A program made the position numbers and the translations under genes. The notes under the pieces were generated by a model, which searched no databases, was not told the origin of the DNA, and saw only the letters and a program-made list of their open reading frames with translations. Of a DNA stretch of 64,000 nucleotides, positions 49,893 through 57,792 are shown one piece after another; within the stretch, counting starts at the first letter, position 1, and each line of letters starts with the position of its first letter. Where the stretch lies: contig CAWCOL010000009.1 in assembly GCA_963797175.1 (NCBI GenBank), positions 496,001 through 560,000 on the forward strand, given 5' to 3'. Origin of the DNA: DATLLN01 sp963797175. GTDB lineage: Bacteria > Actinomycetota > Thermoleophilia > Gaiellales > JAICJC01.

Positions 49893-50078
49893 TCAGGCGC
49901 CGGCCGGGTCGGCCTCGTCGATCCACTCCCCATAGGGGTGCGGCGAGCCCGGCGCGTCCGCACCGAGCTTCAGCACTGCCGTTGGACGACGGTAATCCGC
50001 GTTCCACTCTGGAACGACGTCTCTGATCCGAGCGCTGCCGGTCTCGAAGACCGGCAACCAACGATCTCTAAACGGAGA
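49893..50078 (-). pseudogene. C-terminal fragment of an unidentified gene, cut at the att repeat
   Basis: A 61-codon frame with coherent protein-like sequence (FETGSARIRDVVPEWNADYR, then RPTAVLKLGADAPGSPHPYG and EWIDEADPAGA) ends in a normal stop but has no start. It becomes closed by a stop a few bases before the second tRNA-Ser repeat. It looks like the tail of a gene whose front was lost by an integration or excision event. No family is recognised. Confidence 0.4.
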
Positions 50079-50083
50079 TCAGA

Positions 50084-50143
50084 TCTTGAAAACCGGCAAC
50101 GGGGGCAACCTCGTTCGGGGGTTCGAATCCCTCCCCCGCCGCT
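50084..50143 (+). repeat. 60-bp direct repeat, copy 2 (tRNA-Ser 3' fragment; att-like site)
   Basis: Exact copy of the last 58 bases of the tRNA-Ser gene plus two following bases. It lacks the 5' half, so it cannot make a tRNA. Just upstream, 50040-50060 reads CCGGTCTCGAAGACCGG, which has the form of an anticodon arm with CGA, and CGATCTC/GAGATC forms a small inverted repeat. Copy 2 marks the far end of a 1.8-kb integrated segment. Confidence 0.9.
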
Positions 50144-50231
50144 ACGGGACGCCACGATCGGCATGGTTGCCCCGGTCCTGGCGGTTCATCCACGGATCAG
50201 TGACCGATCCCGCGTGCGGCTCAGGACTGGC

Positions 50232-50286
50232 AATTCGCCTAGCTGGCCAACACTCGGACCATCGCCCAATGATCGCCCAGCTTATC
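50232..50286. repeat. Conserved att-flank block, copy 2
   Basis: ATTCGCCTAGCTGGCCAACA, then TCGGACCATCGCCC, then GATCGCCCAGCTTATC. Aligns with the block behind the intact tRNA-Ser (same order and spacing) and with the block near 53.9 kb. The repeated ATCGCCCA units may be recombinase arm-binding sites or the conserved end of the inserted DNA. Confidence 0.7.
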
Positions 50287-50376
50287 GTCAACGAATCTTT
50301 ACAAGTGGTTTCAGGCACGAGGCGCGAGCAACCAAAACACACGGACGCGCACGATAAAACGCCGGCCAAATCCTGG

Positions 50377-50619
50377 TGCCGAGGCCCCGCGACCACCGCA
50401 CTTCGACTGCTCTCCCGATGGGCGATCACCGACGGCGGCGTTGAGCGCCTCGGACTCTGGGCGGAACCAGAGAACACGGCCTCGCGGCGCGTCGCCGAAC
50501 GCGCCGGCTACCAGTACGAAGGCATCGCCGGCTCCTACCGAGCCGGCCGCGAGCGCCGATGCGCGGTCCCGAGCGATACGCGGCTGCCGCGAGCGCCACG
50601 TAGACGTCCCACGCCCTGA
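50377..50619 (+). pseudogene. GNAT acetyltransferase, C-terminal fragment
   Basis: The frame reads RGPATTALRLLSRWAI, then GVERLGLWAEPENTASRRVA and ERAGYQYEGIAGSYRAGRER, the acetyl-CoA-binding motif A to B part of a RimJ/RimL-type acetyltransferase. The N-terminal half, about 90 residues in the family, is missing, and upstream sequence is the att-flank region. The last 20 residues are Arg/Pro-rich and look out of frame compared with family members. Confidence 0.75.
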
Positions 50620-50639
50620 TGGAAGGCGCGCGTCGCGGT

Positions 50640-50682
50640 GTCCGTCTGCCACCCGCTTGATCCAAGGGGGTGGCAGACGGAC
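50640..50682. repeat. Perfect 15-bp inverted repeat
   Basis: GTCCGTCTGCCACCC and its exact complement are separated by 13 nt. It lies between the GNAT fragment and the 3' end of the leftward secreted-protein gene, so it could end that transcript. Its sequence style resembles the REP-like hairpins of the other two clusters. Confidence 0.75.
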
Positions 50683-50697
50683 GAGGCTAGTGCTGGG

Positions 50698-51489
50698 TCA
50701 GACGAGGTCCGCGCACTGACCGAGCGCTTTGTGGCCGACGTGGTTGACTTCGCCGGGGATGAACCCTCCGGACACGGCTGGAGCGAGTCCCGTGCATTTG
50801 AGGTTGTTCCCGACAGTGTTTTCCACGACCGCGATCGCAGGGTTCGGATCCGTATCGGTGATAACGATGTTGGTCAGCGTCGCGTTCCACCCGATCGCAT
50901 TGAACTGGAGACCGAGCCACTCAGGCGTTATCCCGCTGATCGCGACGTTCCCGCCGACCGTGTTGCCCTTGATCGACCACGGGAGGGCGCCCCCTCCACC
51001 GGTCAGGATGATGTTGCCGCCGACCGTCAGCTGTCGCAGCAGCACGGTGTCCGCGGCGGTCGCGGTGACGTCCCCGTTCACGGTGATCACCGTGTGCTCT
51101 TTCGATGGGTCTGGGCACGGCACTCCAGCGAACATGCCGATCGAGTTCTTCGGCTGGCAGCCCATGCCCAGCAATGAACCCGCGCCGGCCGTGACGTTGC
51201 GTCCGACGGTGATCGTCGACGGAGCGCTTTGCGCGTCGAGCACGGCCCCGGCGGCGACGTTGATGCTGCCGGTGACGTTGATCACGGCAAGGGGCACGAT
51301 GTTGCACGCACCCTCGATGGTGATGCTGGAGTAGGTCCCCGAGGGGATGCTGGTGAACTGCCCTTTGGCGAAATTCCCGCCTGTGCAGATGTAGCCGGGA
51401 GCGGCGCTGGCGGTACTGACTAGTCCGGTGCCGGCCGCCCCCAACGACGTCAGCAACGCGGCTACGCCAAACAGGATACGAACCCTCAT
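50698..51489 (-). CDS. Secreted beta-repeat protein of unknown function
   Basis: A 263-residue exported protein with signal peptide MRVRILFGVAALLTSLGAA ending near ASAAPG. The mature part repeats short strands: ITIEGACNIVPLAVINVTGS, INVAAGAVLDAQSAPSTITV, DVTATAADTVLLRQLTVGGN, TVGGNVAISGITPEW and TVGNNLKCTG, the rhythm of a parallel beta-helix. Cysteines occur in pairs. AAGGGGG precedes the ATG. A polysaccharide-binding or surface role is possible but not shown. Confidence 0.8.
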   Translation of the reverse strand: MRVRILFGVAALLTSLGAAGTGLVSTASAAPGYICTGGNFAKGQFTSIPSGTYSSITIEGACNIVPLAVINVTGSINVAAGAVLDAQSAPSTITVGRNVTAGAGSLLGMGCQPKNSIGMFAGVPCPDPSKEHTVITVNGDVTATAADTVLLRQLTVGGNIILTGGGGALPWSIKGNTVGGNVAISGITPEWLGLQFNAIGWNATLTNIVITDTDPNPAIAVVENTVGNNLKCTGLAPAVSGGFIPGEVNHVGHKALGQCADLV

Positions 51490-52075
51490 ACTTGCCCCCT
51501 TCATCTGGTGAGTCACGAACCAGTGCCCAGCAACCGCAAAGCAGGCTCAGCCGTGACGGAGCTGGCAGATTCTCCCACCGCACGCCGGAAAGTCAACAAC
51601 CAGGCTGCCGCCTACATGCGTCCGCGAAGAGCTGGTCGCCGCGAGGCTCGCCGTCGAATACACCCACCCAGGGCGACGTCAGCAGGGTCTCGATCAGCGT
51701 GCAGGCGCCTCAGGGGCTCGACGAAACGGGGATCGCCGTGTTCAGCGGGGTTCCAGGCTCCGGCCCCAGCTGGAGCGAGCTCTACAAGGTGTACGAGATC
51801 GTGCGCTCCGACGTCACCGAGAAGGGGATCGTCTCCAACGGCTGGGCGACGATTCGGGAGCTGAGCCGGCTGACGGTCACAGAACCACCCGGCGATCGCG
51901 ATCCGCTGCAAAGTGACGCCCGGCGAATGCGCGGTCTAGCCAGCGCTGCGGCGCGAGACCAGTCAGGCCCGTGGCGGGCGCCGCGCATAGGTTGCCCAGC
52001 GTGCCTGGTTGCCCAGCGCCGGTTGGGTCGGCACGGTAGCATTTCGCGCCCCTGTCGGCGACCTGGTGAGGTGTC
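51490..52075 (+). other. Gene-poor stretch with a possible gene fragment
   Basis: Between 51684 and 51944 the plus strand reads APQGLDETGIAVFSGVPGSG, then PSWSELYKVYEIVRSDVTEK and GIVSNGWATIRELSRLTV. The composition is protein-like and unlike a shadow frame, but there is no clear start and the downstream part turns Arg-rich. It is best seen as a gene fragment of unknown family. The rest of the interval shows nothing. Confidence 0.35.
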
Positions 52076-53743
52076 ATGAGGATCCTGCGGACGATGCTGC
52101 TTCTCGCTGCTCTACTGTGTGCTGGCGCATGCGGCGGCGGCGGCTCGAACGCGGGCCAGGCCAAGATCCTCCGGTTCGGCACCCTCTACTACGTCGACAC
52201 CTTCAATCCGCTGGTCGGCATCGAGACGCAGGACACCACCGCGTACGAGATGGTCTATCCGCAGCTCGTGCAGTACGGGCCCGGCCTCAAGCTGGTCGGC
52301 GACTGGGCCTCGTCCTGGACGCACTCCCCCGACGGCACCGCCTGGACATTCCACCTGCGGCCGGGAAAGTGGTCGGACGGAGTGCCGCTGACCGCGGAGG
52401 ATGCTGCCTGGACGATCAATCTGGTCGTGAAGTACGCCACCGGACCGGCCGCCTACGTCGCCGGAAGCCTCGATGGCGTCACCGGCGCGAAGACGACCGA
52501 TGCGCACACCCTCGTGATCAGCTTCTCGCGTCCGATCGCACCGGTGCTCGCCAACCTCGAGCAGTTCTTCGTGCTGCCCAAGCACATCTGGGCGTCGCAC
52601 GTCGGCCCGAACGGCAGCCTTCTCAAGCCGTTCCAGCCGCAGAGCCAGCTTCCGATCGTGGGCGGCGGGCCGTACTACGTGAGTCAGTGGGCCCAGAAAG
52701 GGACCACGGTGTTCAGGCCCAACCCGTACTTCTACGGCCCGAAGTCTCACGCCAAGGCGGTCACGCTGACGTACTACACGAACGACACGCTGATGATCTC
52801 CGACCTCAAGTCCGGCGTGATCGATGCGGTGGACGCGGTGCCCTACACGGCCGCCGACTCCGTGAAGAACCAGAAGGGCCTGGCGCTGACGATCAGTCCG
52901 GGCAGCGAGGTCACGAACCTCGGGTTCAACTCGAACCCGCTGAAGACCAAGAACCGCGAGCTGTTGAACCCGAGCGTGAAAGAGGCGCTCGAGTACGCAA
53001 TCCCGCGCCAGCAGATCGTGAATGTCGTCTTCCGCGGCTACGCCAAACCGTGGGCGAACATCCTGTCCGCCTGGTCCGGCCCGTCCGGGTGGTTGAACCC
53101 CGCTGTCAAGCCTCTGCCCTACTCGCCCGACAAGGCGAACGAGAACCTCGACTCGCTCGGCTACAAACGAGGGTCCGATGGCACTCGGGTGGTGCCGGCG
53201 ACCGGCGGGGCGTACGCGCAGCCGGCTCATGCCATGAGCTACGGCATCATCGTGCCGAACGACCTCGACTTCAACGGTTCACGCCAGTTCTCCATCTTGC
53301 AGACCGCATTCGACGCGGTGGGCGTCCACGTGCATGAAATCGATGGCGGGGACGGCAGCGCGGCCTACACGGCCATCACTGCGCCAGGCGGCAAGTACCT
53401 GTCGGCCGACATGTACACCTGGTACTGGCACCCCTACATCGACCCCGCCTTCAATCTCTCCGTCGTCACGCGTGCGCAGTGGAACAACAACAGCGACACC
53501 GGCTTCAACGACCCGACCTACGACGCCTGGTGGAAGCAGCAGGGGCGCCTGATCGACTTCAAGCAGCGACAGGCGCTGGTGTGGAAGATGGAGGCCTACC
53601 TCGCTCAGCAGCGCCCGTACGTCCAGCTCGTCGACGCCGATGCGCTCGCAGTCCACTCGACCGGGTGGACTGGCTTTCAGCCGGAACTGTGGGGTTACTG
53701 CAAGTGCTTCTTCACATCCCCCCAGCCCGTCGGCAGCGGCTGA
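52076..53743 (+). CDS. Peptide/nickel-type ABC transporter substrate-binding lipoprotein
   Basis: The 555-residue protein is a family 5 extracellular binding protein. The lipoprotein signal is MRILRTMLLLAALLCAGAC. Family landmarks: WASSWTHSPDGTAWTFHLRP and GKWSDGVPLTAEDAAWT, then GGGPYYVSQWAQKGTTVF with PNPYFYGP, and PSVKEALEYAIPRQQIV. It would bind oligopeptides or similar solutes and deliver them to a DppBC-type permease, but no permease or ATPase gene is near. GGTGAGG lies just upstream of the ATG. Confidence 0.93.
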   Translation: MRILRTMLLLAALLCAGACGGGGSNAGQAKILRFGTLYYVDTFNPLVGIETQDTTAYEMVYPQLVQYGPGLKLVGDWASSWTHSPDGTAWTFHLRPGKWSDGVPLTAEDAAWTINLVVKYATGPAAYVAGSLDGVTGAKTTDAHTLVISFSRPIAPVLANLEQFFVLPKHIWASHVGPNGSLLKPFQPQSQLPIVGGGPYYVSQWAQKGTTVFRPNPYFYGPKSHAKAVTLTYYTNDTLMISDLKSGVIDAVDAVPYTAADSVKNQKGLALTISPGSEVTNLGFNSNPLKTKNRELLNPSVKEALEYAIPRQQIVNVVFRGYAKPWANILSAWSGPSGWLNPAVKPLPYSPDKANENLDSLGYKRGSDGTRVVPATGGAYAQPAHAMSYGIIVPNDLDFNGSRQFSILQTAFDAVGVHVHEIDGGDGSAAYTAITAPGGKYLSADMYTWYWHPYIDPAFNLSVVTRAQWNNNSDTGFNDPTYDAWWKQQGRLIDFKQRQALVWKMEAYLAQQRPYVQLVDADALAVHSTGWTGFQPELWGYCKCFFTSPQPVGSG

Positions 53744-54190
53744 AGCCGTTCCCGGCGGTGACGGCATCTGGCTGCGCTGCGAGCTCCACTGCAACACACG
53801 AACTCCGACAACGAGGGTTCGAAATTCCCCGCTCAGAGGGCAGACAGACGGTCTGCGGCACGGTTGTGACGTCCCGTGACGCGCTAGACACCGCCAACGG
53901 CAGCCTAGTCAGCCAACGGTCGGACGATCGCCCAACGATCGCCCAGCCGGGCATCCCGGCTTCGGTGCGATTCCGGCCTCGCTGGAGGTCGTGCCGCAGC
54001 GAGCCTCCGGGTCGTGCCGCGATGAGCGCCGACGACGATCGGGGTGAGACCCGCGTGGCGGGACGAGGCGTGGGTCAGTGGTGTGCGTAGCGGCCGGCGG
54101 ATCGGTACGTTCGTACTGATTGCGTGTGCGTGGGACGGCAGCGTAGGCTCTGCCGGTTCGTGACTGGCCAGGGCTTCGGGGAGCGTCTGA
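53744..54190. other. Gene-free stretch with third att-flank block
   Basis: No gene is supported. At 53899-53950 the block GCCTAGTCAGCCAAC, GGTCGGACGATCGCCCAACG and GATCGCCCAGC matches the blocks behind the two tRNA-Ser copies. About 70 bp before it, GAGGGTTCGAAATTCCCCGC resembles a tRNA T-arm and may be a decayed third att core. The remainder, up to the GTG of the next gene, shows nothing clear. Confidence 0.55.
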
Positions 54191-55825
54191 GTGTCTGAAT
54201 CGTCTGTGCGCCCGTGCACGCAGTGTGAGTGTCCCGCCCTGGTGGGCGGCGAGTCGGCGAAGTTCTGTGCGGAATGCGGGCACGCGGCGGCAGCGCATCT
54301 GGCGCCGGTGGTCGCGGCGGGCTGCGCGGAGTGCTCCTGTGCAGGGTTCCTCGGGCCAAGCGACGCGCGTTTCTGTTCTGAGTGCGGCCACGCGCAGAGT
54401 TCGCACGCGGGATCGCGGGTCGTGTCGAAGCCGGCGCCGCCGCCCCCAGTGGCCGTCTCCAGCGGCGCCGGGATGGCGAGCGGTGTGGCCTCGGGTGTCT
54501 CGGCGTGGTGGCGTGGCGCCTCGGATGGGCGGCGGGCGCTGGTGTTGATCGTCGCGGCCATTGCCGTGCTGCTGTTGGGCGCAGGCGTTGCCGGCGCGAT
54601 GGGGGGATCCGGCCATGGCGCGGCAGCGCCCGTCGCGCCACCGGCCTCTGATCCGGCATCGACGCCGAGCGAGACCGAGCCCGCGAGCACGCCGCCCGCT
54701 GTCCCCGCCAATGCCGTGGTTGGCGTCGTCAACAGCGTGACCGTGAAGCTGGGTGATGGTTCCAAAGTGCACCTCGCCCAGATCGACGGGCCGCACGAGG
54801 CGACCGATTGCTACGGATCTGGCGCACGACGCGAGCTTTCGCGCCTGTTGCCGGTGGGAACGCTCGTCGGCGTGCGCGCTCAGCCCGGGCTGAAGCCGCT
54901 CGATCAGAACGGCCGCCGCGTCGCCTACCTGTTCCGCGGCCAAACCAACGTGGCGTTGGAGATGGTGCGCCGCGGCGCGGCAGCCCCCTACTTCCTGGAC
55001 AACGTGAAAGGCCGCTACGCCTCGCAGCTGCTCAGCGCAGCCGAGTCCGCGAAAGCGAACCAGCGCGGGTTGTGGAAGGCGTGCTCCGCCACGCGGCTCT
55101 ATCCCTACGGCCTGATCGACACGAAGCGGCCGCCGCCCGGCACCACCGTGACGGAAGTGATCGACGGCGACACGATCGTGGTCGCAAGCGGTCAGCACGT
55201 TCGCCTGGTGCAGATCGACACGCCGGAGCTGGCCTCCGACGAGTGCTACGCGACGCAAGCCACGCAGGCGACCGAGGGGCTGCTGCCGATCGGCACGCGG
55301 GTGATCCTCAAATCCGATCCCAGCCTCGACCAGACGGATCGGTATGGCCGCGCCCTCCGATACGTCTACCGGGGCACCGAGAACGTCAACCTCGCGCTGG
55401 TGCGGATGGGCGCGGCAGCGCCCTACTTCTACCAAGGCGATCGCGGCCAGTACGCCGGCCGGCTCTACCACCTCGCCGTGGCCGCCAAGAGCGCTCATCG
55501 CGGTCTGTGGGGCACCTGCTCCGCGACCGAGCTCGCCCCCACCTCCGCCCTCGCCACGCACGCGAGTGCTCCTCCAGCGACCACCGGTAGCGGTGGTAGT
55601 GGCGGGAGCAGCGGCGACAGCGGAGGCAGCAGCGGCGGTGGAGGAACATCGAGTTGCACGCCGGGCTACTCGCCGTGCCTGGTCTACCACGGCGGAGAGG
55701 ACTACGACTGCTCTGGCGGCAGCGGCAACGGCCCGTACTACACCGCGCCCGGCGTCACCTATACCGTCTCGGGCTCCGACCCGTACGGCCTCGACGGCGA
55801 CGGCGACGGCTACGGCTGCCAGTAG
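54191..55825 (+). CDS. Zinc-ribbon, membrane-anchored double SNase protein with Excalibur end
   Basis: A 544-residue protein with an uncommon order. Residues 9-65 hold two CxxC...CxxC units (C9/C12, C26/C29, C45/C48, C62/C65), each ending CxECGHA. A transmembrane helix follows at 115-137. Outside are two thermonuclease (SNase) domains. The first (175-300) lacks DGDT and has QIDGPH in place of the catalytic Asp-Thr-Pro-Glu, so it is probably inactive. The second (318-445) keeps VIDGDTIVV, RLVQIDTPE and DRYGRALRYVY. A Ser/Gly linker leads to an Excalibur-like calcium motif, GLDGDGDGYGCQ. It may be a surface nuclease with a cytoplasmic sensor part. Confidence 0.85.
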   Translation: MSESSVRPCTQCECPALVGGESAKFCAECGHAAAAHLAPVVAAGCAECSCAGFLGPSDARFCSECGHAQSSHAGSRVVSKPAPPPPVAVSSGAGMASGVASGVSAWWRGASDGRRALVLIVAAIAVLLLGAGVAGAMGGSGHGAAAPVAPPASDPASTPSETEPASTPPAVPANAVVGVVNSVTVKLGDGSKVHLAQIDGPHEATDCYGSGARRELSRLLPVGTLVGVRAQPGLKPLDQNGRRVAYLFRGQTNVALEMVRRGAAAPYFLDNVKGRYASQLLSAAESAKANQRGLWKACSATRLYPYGLIDTKRPPPGTTVTEVIDGDTIVVASGQHVRLVQIDTPELASDECYATQATQATEGLLPIGTRVILKSDPSLDQTDRYGRALRYVYRGTENVNLALVRMGAAAPYFYQGDRGQYAGRLYHLAVAAKSAHRGLWGTCSATELAPTSALATHASAPPATTGSGGSGGSSGDSGGSSGGGGTSSCTPGYSPCLVYHGGEDYDCSGGSGNGPYYTAPGVTYTVSGSDPYGLDGDGDGYGCQ

Positions 55826-55836
55826 CCGGCGAGCGC

Positions 55837-56640
55837 CTACATCCGTTGCTGGATGGCTGCGTTGACGATCGCCGCCACCACCTGGCCGTTCGGCACCCTG
55901 AACAGCGGAACAGACTGGCGGTTGCTGAGATTGAAGCTGATCCCGTCGGTGAACACGTTCAGGTTCACCAGCTTGTCGTTCGGGAGCTCAAGCGTCTTTC
56001 GCTGACCCACAAACACCGTTCGCCGCGAGGTCACCACGAGCGTCCCCTGATCCGCCACCTGCAGCGACGTCCCCACCACGACGCTACGCCCCCGAAACGC
56101 CCCGGTGTGAAAGCGCACGCCCTTGACGACGCGGAAGCTGATGCCGGTACTCCCGCCGCGAAACTCGCGCTCAACGACCTCCTTCATCAGGCTCGCCGCC
56201 GCTGCGAAATGGACATGCTCCCCGCTCTTCACGATCATCGGCACCCGATCCGCCCGCACATCCGGCAGCCGCCCGTCATTCACACCGGCGATCAGCATCC
56301 GGTCCACAAGATCCCCGAACCGCTTCCGCCAGTCCTCCGGCCGGATCCCCTGCGCCTCTGCCCACGCAACCAGCGCCGACTCCTCATCTCGGGAGAGAAG
56401 ATCATCCGCCAACGCACGCTCGACATGCGCACGGAAGTCGCGATCACGCCGTCGCCGTCCGAAGAACCCGGAGTAGTCCTCCGACGTCGGCTCGGTTGCC
56501 TCCGCCGCCGCGGGTGACGCCGCGGCGGTCGAAGCCCCCACTGCGGTACCCGCCGCTTCCGTGGCGACCGGCGCGCCACACGTCGAGCAGAACTTCGCCG
56601 CGTCGAGCAACCGGGCACCACACGCGGTACAGAAACTCAC
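55837..56640 (-). CDS. Zinc-ribbon protein with GRAM/PH-like domain
   Basis: The 267-residue protein starts with a double CxxC ribbon (FCTACGARLLDAAKFCSTCG), then an Ala-rich linker, a helical region (RDFRAHVERALADDLLSRDE, resembling an SHOCT- or TerB-like helix bundle) and a C-terminal beta domain (GTLVVTSRRTVFVGQRKTLE, KLVNLNVFTDGISFNLSNRQ) of bacterial PH/GRAM style. No membrane helix. It converges on the double SNase gene with an 11-bp gap; both have N-terminal ribbons. TACGAT lies 6 nt before the GTG. Confidence 0.75.
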   Translation of the reverse strand: MSFCTACGARLLDAAKFCSTCGAPVATEAAGTAVGASTAAASPAAAEATEPTSEDYSGFFGRRRRDRDFRAHVERALADDLLSRDEESALVAWAEAQGIRPEDWRKRFGDLVDRMLIAGVNDGRLPDVRADRVPMIVKSGEHVHFAAAASLMKEVVEREFRGGSTGISFRVVKGVRFHTGAFRGRSVVVGTSLQVADQGTLVVTSRRTVFVGQRKTLELPNDKLVNLNVFTDGISFNLSNRQSVPLFRVPNGQVVAAIVNAAIQQRM

Positions 56641-56691
56641 CCGCCGATCGTACAACCGCGTTGTTGTCCCGCAGCCCTGAAGGTCCAACCC

Positions 56692-57135
56692 GTCGAGTCA
56701 GCCCTCACGACCTTCGACCTCGATGAGTACGTCTTCGATGCGCTGCGCGCCGGCGCGAGCGGGTTCCTGCTCAAGGACGTCCGCGCAGATCAGCTCGCGT
56801 CCGGGGTGCGCATGATCACCGCCGGCGATTCACTCCTCGCGCCCAGCATCACCCGGCGCCTGATCGAGGAGTTCGCCGGCAGGCCCTCCCCCGACCAGTG
56901 CCCCGGCCTGAACGAGCTCACCCCGCGCGAGCTCGAGGTGCTGCGGCTGATGGCCGCGGGGAGGGCGAACGCCGAGATCGCCTCGGATCTCGTCATCGGC
57001 GACTCGACCGTCAAGACCCACGTCGCCCGCGTACTGATGAAGCTCGACGTACGCGACCGAGTGCAGGCCGTCGTGAAGGCGTACGAGACGGGCGTCGTCA
57101 CACCCAGCTGGCGGAGAGCCGGCGGAGATCACTAG
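56692..57135 (+). pseudogene. NarL-type response regulator lacking its N-terminal receiver part
   Basis: Homology begins abruptly at LTTFDLDEYVFDALRAGASG, the second half of a receiver domain, and continues through FLLKDVRADQLASGVRMI and the LuxR helix-turn-helix (LTPRELEVLRLMAAGRANAE, STVKTHVARVLMKLDVRDRV). About 75 residues, including the phosphorylated Asp, are absent, and the upstream bases belong to the promoter side of the neighbouring ribbon gene. A DNA-binding fragment could still be made from an internal GTG or ATG near 56803. Confidence 0.8.
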
Positions 57136-57199
57136 GGCCGCCGAGAACACACGCCGCAATGTCCGCGCGACCTCCATCGATCAGGCGGTCAGCGCCGCA

Positions 57200-57535
57200 T
57201 CAATCGGCGCGAGGCAGGAACTCCCGTACCTCCTGTGCACAGCGGCAGGCGGCGGCGATCTTGGCAGCCCACTTCAGCGCTTCCTCACGTGAGGGCACAT
57301 CGACGACCGCGAACCCGCCGATGACCTCCTTGGTCTCCGGGTACGGGCCGTCCGTGACCGTCCCGTCGGTCGCCACGATGCTCGCCCTCTGGCTTTCCAG
57401 TCCGTTGCTGTACACCCACACGCCGGCGGCCTTGGCCTCCTCTCTCACCACGCGCACGGCCCTGGCCACGTCGGGCAGATCCTCCTCGGGGAAGGTCATC
57501 CAACCGTCATCGAACGAGATCAGGTACTCCGTCAT
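57200..57535 (-). CDS. YCII-related (YciI-like) protein
   Basis: A 111-residue dimeric alpha-beta barrel protein: TEYLISFDDGWMTFPEEDLP, TDGTVTDGPYPETKEVIGGF and EALKWAAKIAAACRCAQEVR. The His/Asp pair of the family is not obvious. In actinobacteria such proteins often sit beside ECF sigma genes; here only the broken regulator is near. AAGGAGG precedes the ATG by 7 nt. Confidence 0.88.
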   Translation of the reverse strand: MTEYLISFDDGWMTFPEEDLPDVARAVRVVREEAKAAGVWVYSNGLESQRASIVATDGTVTDGPYPETKEVIGGFAVVDVPSREEALKWAAKIAAACRCAQEVREFLPRAD

Positions 57536-57792
57536 CCCATGCCTCCTTGTCCCGGCGGCTTCCATCGGTCGCCTCTCACCTGTCCTACGAACGCCTCGCT
57601 CCGGATCCGACAACTTCGCCAGAAGAACTCTCACGAGCCCGCGCCACGGTCAGTGAGGGTATCGATCGGGAGGACCCGCCGATCGGGCCATCTGCTTGAA
57701 TCGGCCGCGCGAGAACCCGCACCTCGATCCAAGCGCAAGCTCACGACCGGCACGCGCACGGGTGGGGAGGGCGTCCCAAGCTTGGAGGAGCA

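Noticed and set aside
50084..50143. Second functional tRNA-Ser gene
   Set aside because: Only the part from the anticodon loop to the 3' end is present; the acceptor 5' strand, D-arm and 5' half of the anticodon stem are missing.
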